Of a DNA stretch of 64,000 nt, positions 54,351 to 64,000 are shown in pieces. Source of the DNA: Chitinophaga polysaccharea (GTDB lineage Bacteria; Bacteroidota; Bacteroidia; Chitinophagales; Chitinophagaceae). The notes under the pieces were generated by a model, which searched no databases, had not been told where the DNA came from, and saw only the letters and a program-made list of their open reading frames with translations. The stretch lies in the NCBI RefSeq assembly GCF_902150045.1, contig NZ_CABFVU010000001.1, positions 2,604,001 to 2,668,000 on the forward strand, read 5' to 3'. Every line of letters starts with the position of its first letter. Position 1 is the first letter of the stretch. The translations under genes and the position numbers were made by a program.

Positions 54351-56708
54351 ATGATTAAGAACTATTTCCGCATTGCCTGGAGGAATCTGAAAAGAAGCCG
54401 GTTCTTTGCTGCCGTGAATATTGCCGGTCTGGCTTTTGGAATGGCCGTATGTATGTTTATCCTTTGCTGGGTACTGGACGAATACAGTGTCGATAAATTT
54501 CATTCGAACGGGAAGAATATTTACCGTTTGCAGGCAAATGTTGATTGGGGTGGTATACGTACTATGGGCGTTACGCCTGTTATATTGGGAGATGATCTGA
54601 AAGATAATTTCCCGGAAATAACAGCAAATGTGAAAGTTCGTGCTACCAATGCCAATATGCTGTTTAAAAAAGAGCAGCAATATGGCCTGGAGAAAAATTA
54701 CATCTTCGCCACTTCCAATCTTTTGGAGGAAATGGACTTTCCTGTAGTAGCGGGAGATAAGCATACTGCACTGGCTCAGCCCAACTCCATTGTGCTGACC
54801 GAATCATTTGCCAGAAAATATTATGGTACCACTGACCTTGTTGGAAAGATAATTAATATAGAAAATAATAAAGCATTGCAGGTAACCGCTATTGTGAAAG
54901 ATGTACCTGCTGCATCATCTATCCGGTTCGATTTTGTACTTCCCTTTGCGCTTACCCTGCAGGAAGATCCATGGCTGCTGAAGCCCGGCAGTTACAGCGT
55001 ATTTAATTATATGGTGGTAAAAGAAGGTACAGATATTTCCCGCCTCACTGCAAAAATGCAGCAACATTACGCTACAGTTAGTCCCGATAAAAAGAACGAA
55101 ATATGGCTGCAACCTTTCCGTGATATCTATCTGCATGAAAAATATGAAAACGGGAAAGTCGCTGGCGGAAGGATAGAATATGTACGCCTGTTCTTTATCA
55201 CCGCCCTTATTGTACTGGCTATTGCCTGTATCAATTTTATGAACCTTTCTACGGCGCAGGCCTCTAAAAGGGCCCGCGAAGTAGGTGTGCGAAAATCAAT
55301 GGGTGCTTCAAGGCTTTCGCTGATATTGCAGTTTACCGGGGAAGCCATCCTGATGTGCGCTGTGGCGGCTGTTACCGCAGCGATAGCGGTGTATTTGCTG
55401 ATGCCGGCATTCAATAATTTTACAGGCAAGCATATTACGTTTACGCTGCCTGTTACCGGTAAATACCTGTTGTTATTGCTGGGAGTGATAGTAGTAACCG
55501 GCCTGCTGGCAGGCAGTTATCCGGCTTTTGTGTTATCCCGTTTCCTGCCGGTGAAAGTATTGAAGGGAGATTTGAGCAGTGGAGGAGGAGCGTCGCTGCT
55601 CCGTAAGAACCTGGTGGTGCTGCAGTTTGTACTTTCTTTTATTTTTATTGTGGGCAGCGTGGTGATCTACAACCAGATGCAGTATATCTACCACCGTAAC
55701 CTGGGAATGGATAAGGAAAATGTGATGTATATAGCGCTGGATGAGGGCTTTGCTGCCAACCAGGACGCTATTGAACAATCGCTGGCACAGCTGCCGCAGG
55801 TAAAATCGTTTACCTACAATAATTTCCTGCCACTGTCAATTGGCGGAACAAGTGCCGACCTTAGCTGGGAAGGAAAACCGGATAAACTGGTGGTAAATAC
55901 GGCGCCGCAATTGGTGGGTTATGATTATGTTTCCACTATGGGAATGGCAATGAAGGAAGGTCGGGATTTTTCGCGGGGCTTTGCTTCGGACTCCGGAGCT
56001 TATATTATCAATGAAACGGCCGCCCGTGTAATGGGTATGACCCACCCCGTAGGAAAACAGATCAGCTTCTGGAAAGGAAAAGGTACTGTCATCGGTGTAG
56101 TAAAGGACTACCACTTTGCTTCCATGAGGGAAAATATTTCACCGCTGGTGTTGATGCTGGAGCCAAAGCAAAACAGTTACATGATGCTTCGCCTGTCGAA
56201 AGGAGATGTGCCCGCCCAGGTAGCCGCCGTGGAAAAAGTATTTACCAGGCTGAATCCCGGTTATCCAATGGATTATCATTTTCTTGATGAAACTTTTGAC
56301 AACATGTACAGATCGGAAACGATGCTGCGTAAACTGGCGCAGGTATTCGCAGTGGTAGCAGTGCTTATTTCCTGCCTGGGCCTGTTCGGGTTATCGGTTT
56401 TTACTGCTGAGCAACGTAAAAAAGAGATCGGCATCAGGAAAATTCTCGGTGCTTCTGTAATGAACGTTACCAGTTTACTGTCGAAAGAATTCCTTACCCT
56501 GGTGCTTATCGGCATCTTACTGGCTACTCCTGTCAGCTGGTATATGATGAATAACTGGTTGTCCGGGTTCGCGTATCATACTGATTTATCTGCCTGGATC
56601 TTTATTGTTGCCGGTATACTGGCGATAGTGATAGCCCTGGCAACAGTGAGTTTCCAGTCGGTAAAAGCGGCCCTGGCCAATCCTGTAAATTCTTTAAAAG
56701 CAGAATAG
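54351..56708 (+). CDS. FtsX/MacB-type ABC permease 2 of 6
   Basis: 785 residues with the same 8-helix, two-periplasmic-domain layout as permease 1. Conserved marks: FRIAWRNLKRSRFFAAVNI at the start, FMNLSTAQASKRAREVGVRKSMGA in the first core, KKEIGIRKILGASVMNVTSLL in the last core, end ANPVNSLKAE. Starts 2 bases after permease 1, implying translational coupling. Confidence 0.92.
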   Translation: MIKNYFRIAWRNLKRSRFFAAVNIAGLAFGMAVCMFILCWVLDEYSVDKFHSNGKNIYRLQANVDWGGIRTMGVTPVILGDDLKDNFPEITANVKVRATNANMLFKKEQQYGLEKNYIFATSNLLEEMDFPVVAGDKHTALAQPNSIVLTESFARKYYGTTDLVGKIINIENNKALQVTAIVKDVPAASSIRFDFVLPFALTLQEDPWLLKPGSYSVFNYMVVKEGTDISRLTAKMQQHYATVSPDKKNEIWLQPFRDIYLHEKYENGKVAGGRIEYVRLFFITALIVLAIACINFMNLSTAQASKRAREVGVRKSMGASRLSLILQFTGEAILMCAVAAVTAAIAVYLLMPAFNNFTGKHITFTLPVTGKYLLLLLGVIVVTGLLAGSYPAFVLSRFLPVKVLKGDLSSGGGASLLRKNLVVLQFVLSFIFIVGSVVIYNQMQYIYHRNLGMDKENVMYIALDEGFAANQDAIEQSLAQLPQVKSFTYNNFLPLSIGGTSADLSWEGKPDKLVVNTAPQLVGYDYVSTMGMAMKEGRDFSRGFASDSGAYIINETAARVMGMTHPVGKQISFWKGKGTVIGVVKDYHFASMRENISPLVLMLEPKQNSYMMLRLSKGDVPAQVAAVEKVFTRLNPGYPMDYHFLDETFDNMYRSETMLRKLAQVFAVVAVLISCLGLFGLSVFTAEQRKKEIGIRKILGASVMNVTSLLSKEFLTLVLIGILLATPVSWYMMNNWLSGFAYHTDLSAWIFIVAGILAIVIALATVSFQSVKAALANPVNSLKAE

Positions 56709-56711
56709 TAT

Positions 56712-59099
56712 ATGCTTAAGCGTTATATCGTCATAACATTCAGAAATCTGCAGCGGCAAAGGTTGTTTACCTTTATCAACATTGCCGGGCTGGCAGTGAG
56801 TATGTCGGTATGCCTGATCGTACTGATATCTGTACGTGAAAACTTAAGCTATGATAATTTTCACCCGGCGGCCTCACGCACATGGCGGATCACCACGCAT
56901 GCGCAAACGCCCGATGGGAGAAAGTACCATATGGCAAGCGTTCCCTTGCCCATGGGGCCTGCATTAAAAAGTAGTTACGCCGCTGTTGAAAATGAAGCTA
57001 CTTTATATGGTGTGTTAAATGGAGAAGGAAAGATAGATAAGAAGAAGATAAACATCCATGGGGCTTTTGCAACCCCTTCCTTTTTCGAGGTGTTTGGTTT
57101 TAAGCTGGCTGCGGGCAATCCCCGCACGGCATTGGTTACTCCTAACAGCATTGTGCTCACCGCAGAAACAGCCCAACGCTTTTTTGGAACTACCGATCCA
57201 ATGGGAAAAGTGATCCGGTTCGACCGGTTTGGCAGTTTTATCGTTAGCGGGGTAATGGAGCCGGCTCCTTCAAAATCGCATATCGACTTTGAGGCATTTG
57301 CGGCCATGTCGTCTGTACCGTTGCTGGAGGAAAGCAAGGTATTGCCGGATAAACTGAATAACTGGGATGTGGTACAGAGTAGTTACACTTACGTAGTGTT
57401 GCGCAAGGGTGAAAAAGTATCGGCGCTGGAGGCTGCGCTGAAAGACCAGGCGCACCGGTACGATGGGTTGGTGCAGAAAGGTCAGGGCAGCATGGCATTT
57501 GAGCCGCAGGCGCTGGGCAAAATCACTCCATCAAGAGAAATGATGGACGATATAGGTAGCGGTCCGCCCTGGGGGAAGGTCCTCGCCGAAATAGGCGTGG
57601 CCCTGGGCCTGATCATCTGCGCCTGTTTTAACTATACCAATTTATCCATTGTACGTTCTTTACAGCGAGCCAAAGAGGTGGGGGTGCGGAAAGTAAACGG
57701 CGCCCAGCGCTGGCAGATATTCCTGCAGTTTATAGTAGAATCCGTTATCATGTGCATATTGGCGCTGACCATGGCCATTTTGCTGTTAATGATAATGCAG
57801 GCCACTCATTTCAGTGGGTTGCCGGTGCCGGATAATAACCTGCTGGATCCCCGCCTGCTAACACTATTCTTTTTGTTCAGCATCACTATAGGCATAGTGG
57901 CAGGGGCTATCCCCGCCTGGGCCTTGTCTTCCTTTCAACCGGCAAAAGTATTAAAGGACCTGATCGATATTAAATTATTTGGCGGACTGGGATTAAGGAA
58001 GTCGCTCATTGTGATCCAGTTTTCGCTATCGCTAACCGCTATTATTTTCCTGGTTACCGTATACCGGCAGTTCCATTACAAAGCCATTAAAGACATGGGC
58101 TTTTACCGCAAGGATATACTGAATGTTCCCTTGGGCGATGTGGATTTTCAACGGATGAAAGAGCGGATGATGCAACTGAAAGAGGTGGAAACAGCTACCG
58201 CCAGTTCAGGAACACTGGGAATGCCGAGGCATTGCAGCTTCTGTGTTATCCGTACCGGTGAAAGCAAGAACAGGATGGAATTTGGTTATTATGCCGGGGA
58301 TGCCGACTTTATTAAAACCATGCACCTGAAATTGCTGGCAGGAAGTACTTTCCCGGAATCGGCATCTGCAGAAAAAGAACAATATATTATTGTGAATGAA
58401 AAGGCTGTTAGTGTGATGGGCCTGAAATCCCCGGCAGATGCCATTGGAAGAACATTGTTCCTGTCGGATTCCCTGCCGGTAAGTATTATTGGTGTCATAA
58501 AAGATTTCAATTACCAGCCCATAGAAGTGAATATCCGACCGATGGCCATCCGGTTTGTTCCCGCTGAATTCCACCAGTTACAGTTATCGATGCTGAAGGG
58601 AAACAAGGAGCAGCAGGTGGCTGATGTGAAGAAAATATGGACGGCCATGAACCCCGGGGAAACCTTCCCGGCAGAATGGATGGACGAGCAATTACTTAGT
58701 CGCAATGGGAGAGAAGTAGTTTCCATGTTAGGGTTCCTGGTATTTATTACTACCATGATAGCCGCCCTGGGCCTGCTGGGTATTGTAGCTTATACCTCGT
58801 TTACCCGCAGGAAGGAAATAGGTATCCGTAAAGTGTTGGGTGCCAGTGCTACGGGCTTATTAATGCTGTTGTCGAAAAATTATATAAAACTGATTCTTAT
58901 CGCCGGCTGTATTGCCCTGCCATTGGGATATATCAGCAGTGTATTTTTCCTGCAGATATTTGCCTACCGGGTAAGCACGGGTATCCTGGCTATGCTGGGG
59001 AGCTTTTTATTCCTGGTGTTCCTGGCGCTGGTTACTATTTTTTCACAAACCTGGAGAGCCATAGAAGTGAACCCGGTAAATAGCCTGAGAAACGATTAA
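56712..59099 (+). CDS. FtsX/MacB-type ABC permease 3 of 6
   Basis: 795 residues, full tandem layout, but the most divergent of the full-length copies: RNLQRQRLFTFINIAGLAVS start, first core SIVRSLQRAKEVGVRKVNGA, last core RRKEIGIRKVLGASATGLLML. The periplasmic domains share little with its neighbours, so it may carry a different partner or substrate. Starts 3 bases after permease 2. Confidence 0.92.
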   Translation: MLKRYIVITFRNLQRQRLFTFINIAGLAVSMSVCLIVLISVRENLSYDNFHPAASRTWRITTHAQTPDGRKYHMASVPLPMGPALKSSYAAVENEATLYGVLNGEGKIDKKKINIHGAFATPSFFEVFGFKLAAGNPRTALVTPNSIVLTAETAQRFFGTTDPMGKVIRFDRFGSFIVSGVMEPAPSKSHIDFEAFAAMSSVPLLEESKVLPDKLNNWDVVQSSYTYVVLRKGEKVSALEAALKDQAHRYDGLVQKGQGSMAFEPQALGKITPSREMMDDIGSGPPWGKVLAEIGVALGLIICACFNYTNLSIVRSLQRAKEVGVRKVNGAQRWQIFLQFIVESVIMCILALTMAILLLMIMQATHFSGLPVPDNNLLDPRLLTLFFLFSITIGIVAGAIPAWALSSFQPAKVLKDLIDIKLFGGLGLRKSLIVIQFSLSLTAIIFLVTVYRQFHYKAIKDMGFYRKDILNVPLGDVDFQRMKERMMQLKEVETATASSGTLGMPRHCSFCVIRTGESKNRMEFGYYAGDADFIKTMHLKLLAGSTFPESASAEKEQYIIVNEKAVSVMGLKSPADAIGRTLFLSDSLPVSIIGVIKDFNYQPIEVNIRPMAIRFVPAEFHQLQLSMLKGNKEQQVADVKKIWTAMNPGETFPAEWMDEQLLSRNGREVVSMLGFLVFITTMIAALGLLGIVAYTSFTRRKEIGIRKVLGASATGLLMLLSKNYIKLILIAGCIALPLGYISSVFFLQIFAYRVSTGILAMLGSFLFLVFLALVTIFSQTWRAIEVNPVNSLRND

Positions 59100-59101
59100 C
59101 T

Positions 59102-60412
59102 ATGCTGTTGCTGAACTACATAAAACCCGCGTGGCGTAATCTTGTAAAAAGAAAGCTGTACAGTTTCATCAATATCGGTGGACTGGCGGCTGGTTTGTGT
59201 GCGTGTATGCTGATCATGCTGTATGTGGCGCATGAGCTGAGCTACGATCGTTTTCATAAAGACAGTGACAGGATCTATTCCTTAATGGAAAAGATTAAGC
59301 TGGAAAAGGATACTATGCAGATCGAGCGCTTTAACGCTACCGCTGCGCCAACTATCCGGCAACAGAATGCCGCGGTGGAAAGCTTTGTCCGTATGGGTAA
59401 CCTGGCCAGTGAATCCATCATTATACAGAATGTAGCCAATCCGGATATGAAGAGTGAAGAACCTGATACCTGGTTTACGGATGCCAACTACTTCAGTTTT
59501 TTTTCTTTCCCTTTACTGTCGGGTAATAAAAGCGAAGTACTAAAACAACCCTTTACCGCTGTAATTTCGGCTTCCACTGCAAGAAAATACTTTGGAGGCA
59601 CGGATGTTATTGGTAAACAGTTACGGTATAACGGTAAATATATTTTCCAGGTATCCGGTGTAATGGCTGATGCGCCTTCCAATTCCAGTATTCAGGCAAA
59701 TATACTGTTGTCTTATTCCAGTATGGCAGGTATTGAGACATATCGTAATATAATTGCAGAGGAACGCGGATTTGCAGGGATCTTTTTTAAAGTATTCCTG
59801 AAGCTGGATGATCCCTCTCATGCCGGGGCTGTAGTCCGGAACATCGACCGCCAGGTTACGGCGCGTTTAGACCAGGGTCGGGCGGTGTTAACACCTATAA
59901 AAAGCATTCACACGGACACGCATTTTATGCAAATAAAGAAAATATATGCTGCATACGATCTGCAGGAGCCTTTTCATTATACCTTCCTGGATGAAGTTTT
60001 CAGCAAGCTGTATACCGCGGAAGACCGGTTAGCCGGTATCTTCGGATGGTTTACGGTGCTTACGGTGCTGATATCGGCGCTGGGACTACTGGGACTGGCT
60101 GCTTTTTCGGCAGAACAGCGGACACGTGAAATAGGCGTGCGCAAAATATTGGGAGCCAGTGTAGTACAGATCACTGCATTATTGTCAAAAGAGTTTATCC
60201 GGTTGGTGATGATCGCATTGGTGATCGCATCGCCGGTGGCATGGTACCTGATGCAACAGTGGCTGCAACAATTTGCATACCGTATTCACCTGCAACCATG
60301 GATGTTTGTACTGTCGGCCCTCATAGCAGCACTAACTGCGTTGCTGGCCATTGGGGTACAAACATTGAAAGCAGCTGTCAGTAACCCGGTAAACGCATTC
60401 AAGATAGAATAA
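59102..60412 (+). CDS. Half-size FtsX-type permease 4 of 6 (in-frame internal deletion)
   Basis: 436 residues against about 790 in its paralogs. The N-terminal helix and first periplasmic domain (1 to about 275) are intact; then the chain jumps at about residues 276-292 (QIKKIYAAYDLQEPFHYTF) to the end of the second periplasmic domain and the last FtsX core (about 310-436). The first core, the middle helix and most of the second domain are missing, in frame, leaving four helices, like a canonical MacB permease. Start follows permease 3 by 2 bases; end NPVNAFKIE is normal. Confidence 0.85.
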   Translation: MLLLNYIKPAWRNLVKRKLYSFINIGGLAAGLCACMLIMLYVAHELSYDRFHKDSDRIYSLMEKIKLEKDTMQIERFNATAAPTIRQQNAAVESFVRMGNLASESIIIQNVANPDMKSEEPDTWFTDANYFSFFSFPLLSGNKSEVLKQPFTAVISASTARKYFGGTDVIGKQLRYNGKYIFQVSGVMADAPSNSSIQANILLSYSSMAGIETYRNIIAEERGFAGIFFKVFLKLDDPSHAGAVVRNIDRQVTARLDQGRAVLTPIKSIHTDTHFMQIKKIYAAYDLQEPFHYTFLDEVFSKLYTAEDRLAGIFGWFTVLTVLISALGLLGLAAFSAEQRTREIGVRKILGASVVQITALLSKEFIRLVMIALVIASPVAWYLMQQWLQQFAYRIHLQPWMFVLSALIAALTALLAIGVQTLKAAVSNPVNAFKIE

Positions 60413-60483
60413 CAAGTGAACAGCAAATCAGAGTGTGTGTCTACACGCCCTGCTTTTATTTTTTTCACTATAAATATACCCGT

Positions 60484-62886
60484 ATGTTAAAAAGTTATTT
60501 AAAGATTGCCTGGAGGAATTTGCGGAAACAGAAAGTGTTTGCTGCAGTTAATGTGGTAGGAATGGGTACCGCCTTGTGCGCTGCATTGCTTTTATCGCTC
60601 ACGGCATACCGGGAATGGACCTTCGATAACTTTCATAAGAATGGGAAAGATATATACCAGCTGATTGGGATTGAAGACGCAGGCGGACAGCTGAGAACCG
60701 GCTCCAGTATGTCGAAGCCACTGGCTGTGGCCATACAGAAAGAAGTGCCCGGCGTGAAGCATGTCACTTTTATAGCTGGAAGTAATGTGCCTGTAAGATA
60801 TGGCACTAATCACTATTACCTGAGTACCCAGCTGGTAGATAATGATTTTCTGAAGATGTTCACCTTTCCTATAGTAAAGGGAGATAAGAATAACGCATTA
60901 CAGCAGCTGAACCAGATAGTGCTCACAGCGCGTGCTGCCGGGATATTGTTTAAAGATGCGGAGCCTGTTGGAAGAACCGTGGAACTGAACCTGAACGGGA
61001 AATGGCAGCCTTTCATTGTAAGCGCTGTAGCATCAGATATCCCGGATAACTCAGGCATCTATTTCGAGTTGCTCACCAGGTTTGAGAATGATCCGGAATA
61101 CAACGCCACTAAAAACGATTGGAACGCATCCAATTACCCGCTGTTTGTTCAGCTGGAACCGGGAACTAGTAAAACTTCTTTCGAAAAAAATATAAATACC
61201 GTAGTAAAAAAATATTATAAAGGGAAAATAGAAGATCTTCAGAAGAACGCAGTGGTTGGTAACAATGGTAAAGATGTTTTTTACCTGCAGGGCATTGCGC
61301 TGAAGGATTTCCACCTTGATGCAAACAGTACTTTTTATAGCGGGTTGAATAAATTCTATCCCTGGCTGATGATCATCCTTGCTACACTGATCATTGGTAT
61401 TGCCGCTATTAATTTTATAAATCTTTCCATTGCCAGGTCTTTTACCCGCAGTGGTGAAATAGGGCTGAGAAAATCGCTGGGCGCACAAAACGGGCAGCTG
61501 ATGCTCCAGTTCTGGGCGGAAGCATTCCTGTTATGCTGCTTTGCACTGGTACTGAGCCTGGGCCTCATGGTATTCCTGCTGCCTTATTACAACAAGGTGT
61601 TTGGGCATCATATTGCGCTGGGTATATTCCGTAACATACGGGTGATAGCCGGTACTATAGGCGGTTTCTTCCTGGTTACCTTGCTGGCTGGGGGTTACCC
61701 CGCCTGGAGAGTGGCAAAGCTCAATATCCTGGAGGTGCTGAAGGGAAAACTGGGACTGGGCAAAAGCAACGGTATGCGCAACGGCCTTATCATCATACAG
61801 TTTATGGTAGCGGTGGTACTGATCAGTTGTACCTCCATCATCTGGCAGCAACTTAATTTCATACAGTCGGCCCCGTTAGGGTACAACACTTCCCAGGTAA
61901 TCAGCATACCACTCGATAACGCTACGCCATCAGACGTTGCCACTATGAAGAATAGGCTTACAGAGATGCCGGAGGTAAAAAGTGTGAGCGGCAGTATGTT
62001 GAACCTGGGTCTGGGAAAAGATGGATCTTCCGGTAACTGGACCCGTGGTTTCACTTATAAAGACCGCCATGTAAACACCCAGTACCTTGCAGTGGATTAT
62101 AATTATGCAAAAACGCTGGACCTGAAAATATTATCAGGCCGCGATTTCTCCAGGGAATACGGAACAGACAGCAGCGCCGTAGTGGTCAACGAGCAGATGG
62201 CAAAGCAGCTGGGCGTAACAGACCCCGTGGGGCTGAGCTTTAGTATGGGAGATGAACCGCCGGTACACGTGATCGGGTTGGTAAAAGATTATCACTTTGA
62301 ATCATTGCATAAGAAAATTGATCCCCTGGTAATGACCCTGAACGCTCCGCTGAATTATATTTTTGTAAAAGTAGAAACATCCAATCCGGTGGCTTCATTG
62401 AAAAAGATCGGCACAAGTTGGAAAAGCATTAACGAGCTGGCAGAAAGCGACCCGTCTTTTCTTGATGAAAACGCACAACGCCTGTACCGGCAGGAGCAGC
62501 GGTTTTCAAAAATATTTATGAGTGGTGCTGTGCTCGCGGTTATCATTTCCTGCATGGGATTATTTGCCATTGCCGTTCTGGTAATGGCGCACCGTAGAAA
62601 AGAGATCGGTATCCGGAAAGTGCTGGGAGCCTCTGTAAGCGGCATTGTATTGTTGTTGTCGAAAGACTTCCTTCGCCTGGTGCTGGTAGCGGTACTGATA
62701 GCTACTCCGGCGGCCTGGTATTTTATGCGGCGCTGGCTGGAAGGATTTGAGTACCACACATCTATCCACTGGTGGGTGTTTGGAATAGCCGGCCTGATGG
62801 CAGTATGCATTGCATTTATAACAGTAAGCCTGCAATCGGTGAAAGCTGCGCTGGCAAACCCTGTAAAAAGTTTATCCCGGGATTGA
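60484..62886 (+). CDS. FtsX/MacB-type ABC permease 5 of 6
   Basis: 800 residues from ATG 60484 (MLKSYLKIAWRNLRKQK), which matches its paralogs; an upstream frame to 60433 adds an unrelated leader. Full 8-helix layout: first core FTRSGEIGLRKSLGAQ, last core RRKEIGIRKVLGASVSGIVLLLSKD, end NPVKSLSRD. It is separated from permease 4 by 71 bases, the longest gap in the array. Confidence 0.92.
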   Translation: MLKSYLKIAWRNLRKQKVFAAVNVVGMGTALCAALLLSLTAYREWTFDNFHKNGKDIYQLIGIEDAGGQLRTGSSMSKPLAVAIQKEVPGVKHVTFIAGSNVPVRYGTNHYYLSTQLVDNDFLKMFTFPIVKGDKNNALQQLNQIVLTARAAGILFKDAEPVGRTVELNLNGKWQPFIVSAVASDIPDNSGIYFELLTRFENDPEYNATKNDWNASNYPLFVQLEPGTSKTSFEKNINTVVKKYYKGKIEDLQKNAVVGNNGKDVFYLQGIALKDFHLDANSTFYSGLNKFYPWLMIILATLIIGIAAINFINLSIARSFTRSGEIGLRKSLGAQNGQLMLQFWAEAFLLCCFALVLSLGLMVFLLPYYNKVFGHHIALGIFRNIRVIAGTIGGFFLVTLLAGGYPAWRVAKLNILEVLKGKLGLGKSNGMRNGLIIIQFMVAVVLISCTSIIWQQLNFIQSAPLGYNTSQVISIPLDNATPSDVATMKNRLTEMPEVKSVSGSMLNLGLGKDGSSGNWTRGFTYKDRHVNTQYLAVDYNYAKTLDLKILSGRDFSREYGTDSSAVVVNEQMAKQLGVTDPVGLSFSMGDEPPVHVIGLVKDYHFESLHKKIDPLVMTLNAPLNYIFVKVETSNPVASLKKIGTSWKSINELAESDPSFLDENAQRLYRQEQRFSKIFMSGAVLAVIISCMGLFAIAVLVMAHRRKEIGIRKVLGASVSGIVLLLSKDFLRLVLVAVLIATPAAWYFMRRWLEGFEYHTSIHWWVFGIAGLMAVCIAFITVSLQSVKAALANPVKSLSRD

Positions 62887-62900
62887 CCTTAAATCGCATT

Positions 62901-64000
62901 ATGATGTGGCGTAATTATCTGAAAACTGCTGTAAGGAACCTAATGAAACGTAAGCTGTATTCCGTGATCAATATCACCGGTTTGGCTGCCGGCATTGCTT
63001 GTTTCATCCTGCTGGCCCTGTACCTCCGGAACGAATGGACCTATGATAACTTTCATGCCCATGCAGCTGAATTATATCGTATCCGCCTTGATTACGGGGA
63101 AAAAGACCAGGAGGTTACCCATACTGCGCTCACCCCTAATGGGCTGGCGCCGGTGATGAAAGATTTCCCGGAACTGAAATACATCTCCAGGGTATATCCT
63201 TCCTCCTCCACGGTAGCCAATGGCGATAAAGTGATGAACGAAAAGCGTTTCATTTATGCTGATCCGGCTTTCTTCAACATGTTTTCTTTCCCGCTGATTG
63301 CCGGGAACGCAGCTACTGTGTTAAATGGCCCCAATATGATAGTACTCTCTGAAACGATGGCCAGGAAGTATTTTGGATCCACTGATATTGTAGGGAAGTT
63401 TTTGAAGATCAATAATAAGAAAGAATACCAGGTAACAGGAGTTGCGGCAGATGCACCCGCCAATACCCACCTGAAGTTTGATTTCGTAGCCAGTTATGCT
63501 TCCCTGGGCAGACAAGCCAACTGGAATTCAGCGAATGACTACACCTATGTTCAACTGGCCAGTAACGCCACTGCCACGGCATTGCAGGGGAGATTGGCCA
63601 ACCTGGTAAAAGAACAGATGGGAAGTGCTGCCCGTAGCGGCGCTACGCTCGCTTTTGTGCCGGAATCTGTACCGGGTATCCATCTTCATTCCATCGCCGG
63701 GAATTCAACGGAAAGAGGTGGGGATATCCGTTATAATTATATTCTTACCATTATAGCAGCCTTGTTGTTACTGATTGCGTGTATCAACTTTATGAACCTT
63801 GCCACGGCCCGTTCAGCGGAAAGAGGCCGCGAAATAGGTGTTCGGAAAGCGCTCGGTGCTATACGCGGGCAGCTGTTCTGGCAGTTCATTGCCGAATCAA
63901 CGCTGATCACCTTTTGTGCAATGGCCCTGGGGGTGATCCTTGCCATTGCATTGCTGCCGGCGTTTAATAACCTGGCAGGTGCTTCCCTGAAACTGGGAAC
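62901..64000 (+). CDS. FtsX/MacB-type ABC permease 6 of 6, cut by window end
   Basis: 366 codons are visible without stop. The start is ATG 62901 or 62904 (MWRNYLKTAVRNLMKRKLYS). N-terminal helix, first periplasmic domain, and the first core starting FMNLATARSAERGREIGVRKALGA are present as in permeases 1 and 2. The reading frame runs off the window, so completeness is unknown. It follows permease 5 by 14 bases. Confidence 0.9.
   Translation, partial: MMWRNYLKTAVRNLMKRKLYSVINITGLAAGIACFILLALYLRNEWTYDNFHAHAAELYRIRLDYGEKDQEVTHTALTPNGLAPVMKDFPELKYISRVYPSSSTVANGDKVMNEKRFIYADPAFFNMFSFPLIAGNAATVLNGPNMIVLSETMARKYFGSTDIVGKFLKINNKKEYQVTGVAADAPANTHLKFDFVASYASLGRQANWNSANDYTYVQLASNATATALQGRLANLVKEQMGSAARSGATLAFVPESVPGIHLHSIAGNSTERGGDIRYNYILTIIAALLLLIACINFMNLATARSAERGREIGVRKALGAIRGQLFWQFIAESTLITFCAMALGVILAIALLPAFNNLAGASLKLG

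Noticed and set aside
59102..60412. Permease 4 as a pseudogene
   Set aside because: Frame, start, stop and both ends are intact and coupled to neighbours; a functional short form is more likely.

Overview
The window reads as a chromosomal segment of a Bacteroidota bacterium, most likely family Chitinophagaceae (Chitinophaga-like). This rests on promoter-like TAnnTTTG boxes, few Shine-Dalgarno sites, the gliding genes gldD/gldE beside ssb, mutY and HU, a short CarB without the C-terminal regulatory domain, SusC-like sequence motifs, an AURKAIP1/COX24-type micro-protein, and expanded FtsX-type ABC permeases. No rRNA or tRNA gene, phage, or intact insertion sequence was seen.

Layout. 1-6.4 kb: an anti-sigma-like membrane protein with a duplicated N-terminal unit, an outer-membrane barrel, a small lipoprotein, an M16 zinc protease and an L,D-transpeptidase. 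6.4-10.7 kb (minus strand): alpha/beta hydrolase, a palindromic MITE-like element, acetyl-CoA synthetase, TPR protein. 10.7-13.4 kb: a gene-poor stretch with a degenerate spaced repeat, a small HTH-like protein and two tandem paralogous double-HTH regulators. 13.4-16 kb: deoxyribonucleotidase divergent from a DeoR regulator plus MFS transporter; the gap between them holds half-sites repeated every 10 bp. 16-17.9 kb (minus): a three-gene operon encoding a small CxxC protein, a DUF692/MNIO enzyme and its partner protein, which looks like a RiPP-type peptide-modification locus. 18.4-25.6 kb: carB, comEC, purH, with strong terminators. 25.7-27.5 kb: ECF sigma factor overlapping an anti-sigma/TonB fusion carrying SusC-like motifs. 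27.5-36.8 kb: lutB, DUF3109, gldD, gldE, ssb, mutY on the minus strand; HU, TPR, COX24-type micro-ORF and rng on the plus strand. 36.8-46.9 kb: cupin, YcbB-type L,D-transpeptidase, RidA, a 3HCDH-like protein, tsaB, an ArsR-type regulator, a CstB-like persulfide dioxygenase-rhodanese, BON lipoprotein, acyltransferase, nadB, YhhN protein.

46.9-64 kb is one apparent regulatory and transport module. A histidine kinase and an NtrC-type sigma-54 activator (minus) are divergent from a membrane-fusion protein, an ABC ATPase and six consecutive MacB/FtsX permeases, the last cut by the window end. Between them lie two GTGTCC/GGACAC-type dyads 21 bp apart and a -24/-12-like element, so the activator probably drives the operon through sigma-54. 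One permease has lost its middle half in frame.

The two items most worth following up are the MNIO operon at 15960-17873 and the sigma-54-controlled permease array. Family names come from reading the translations by eye; no database search was possible.
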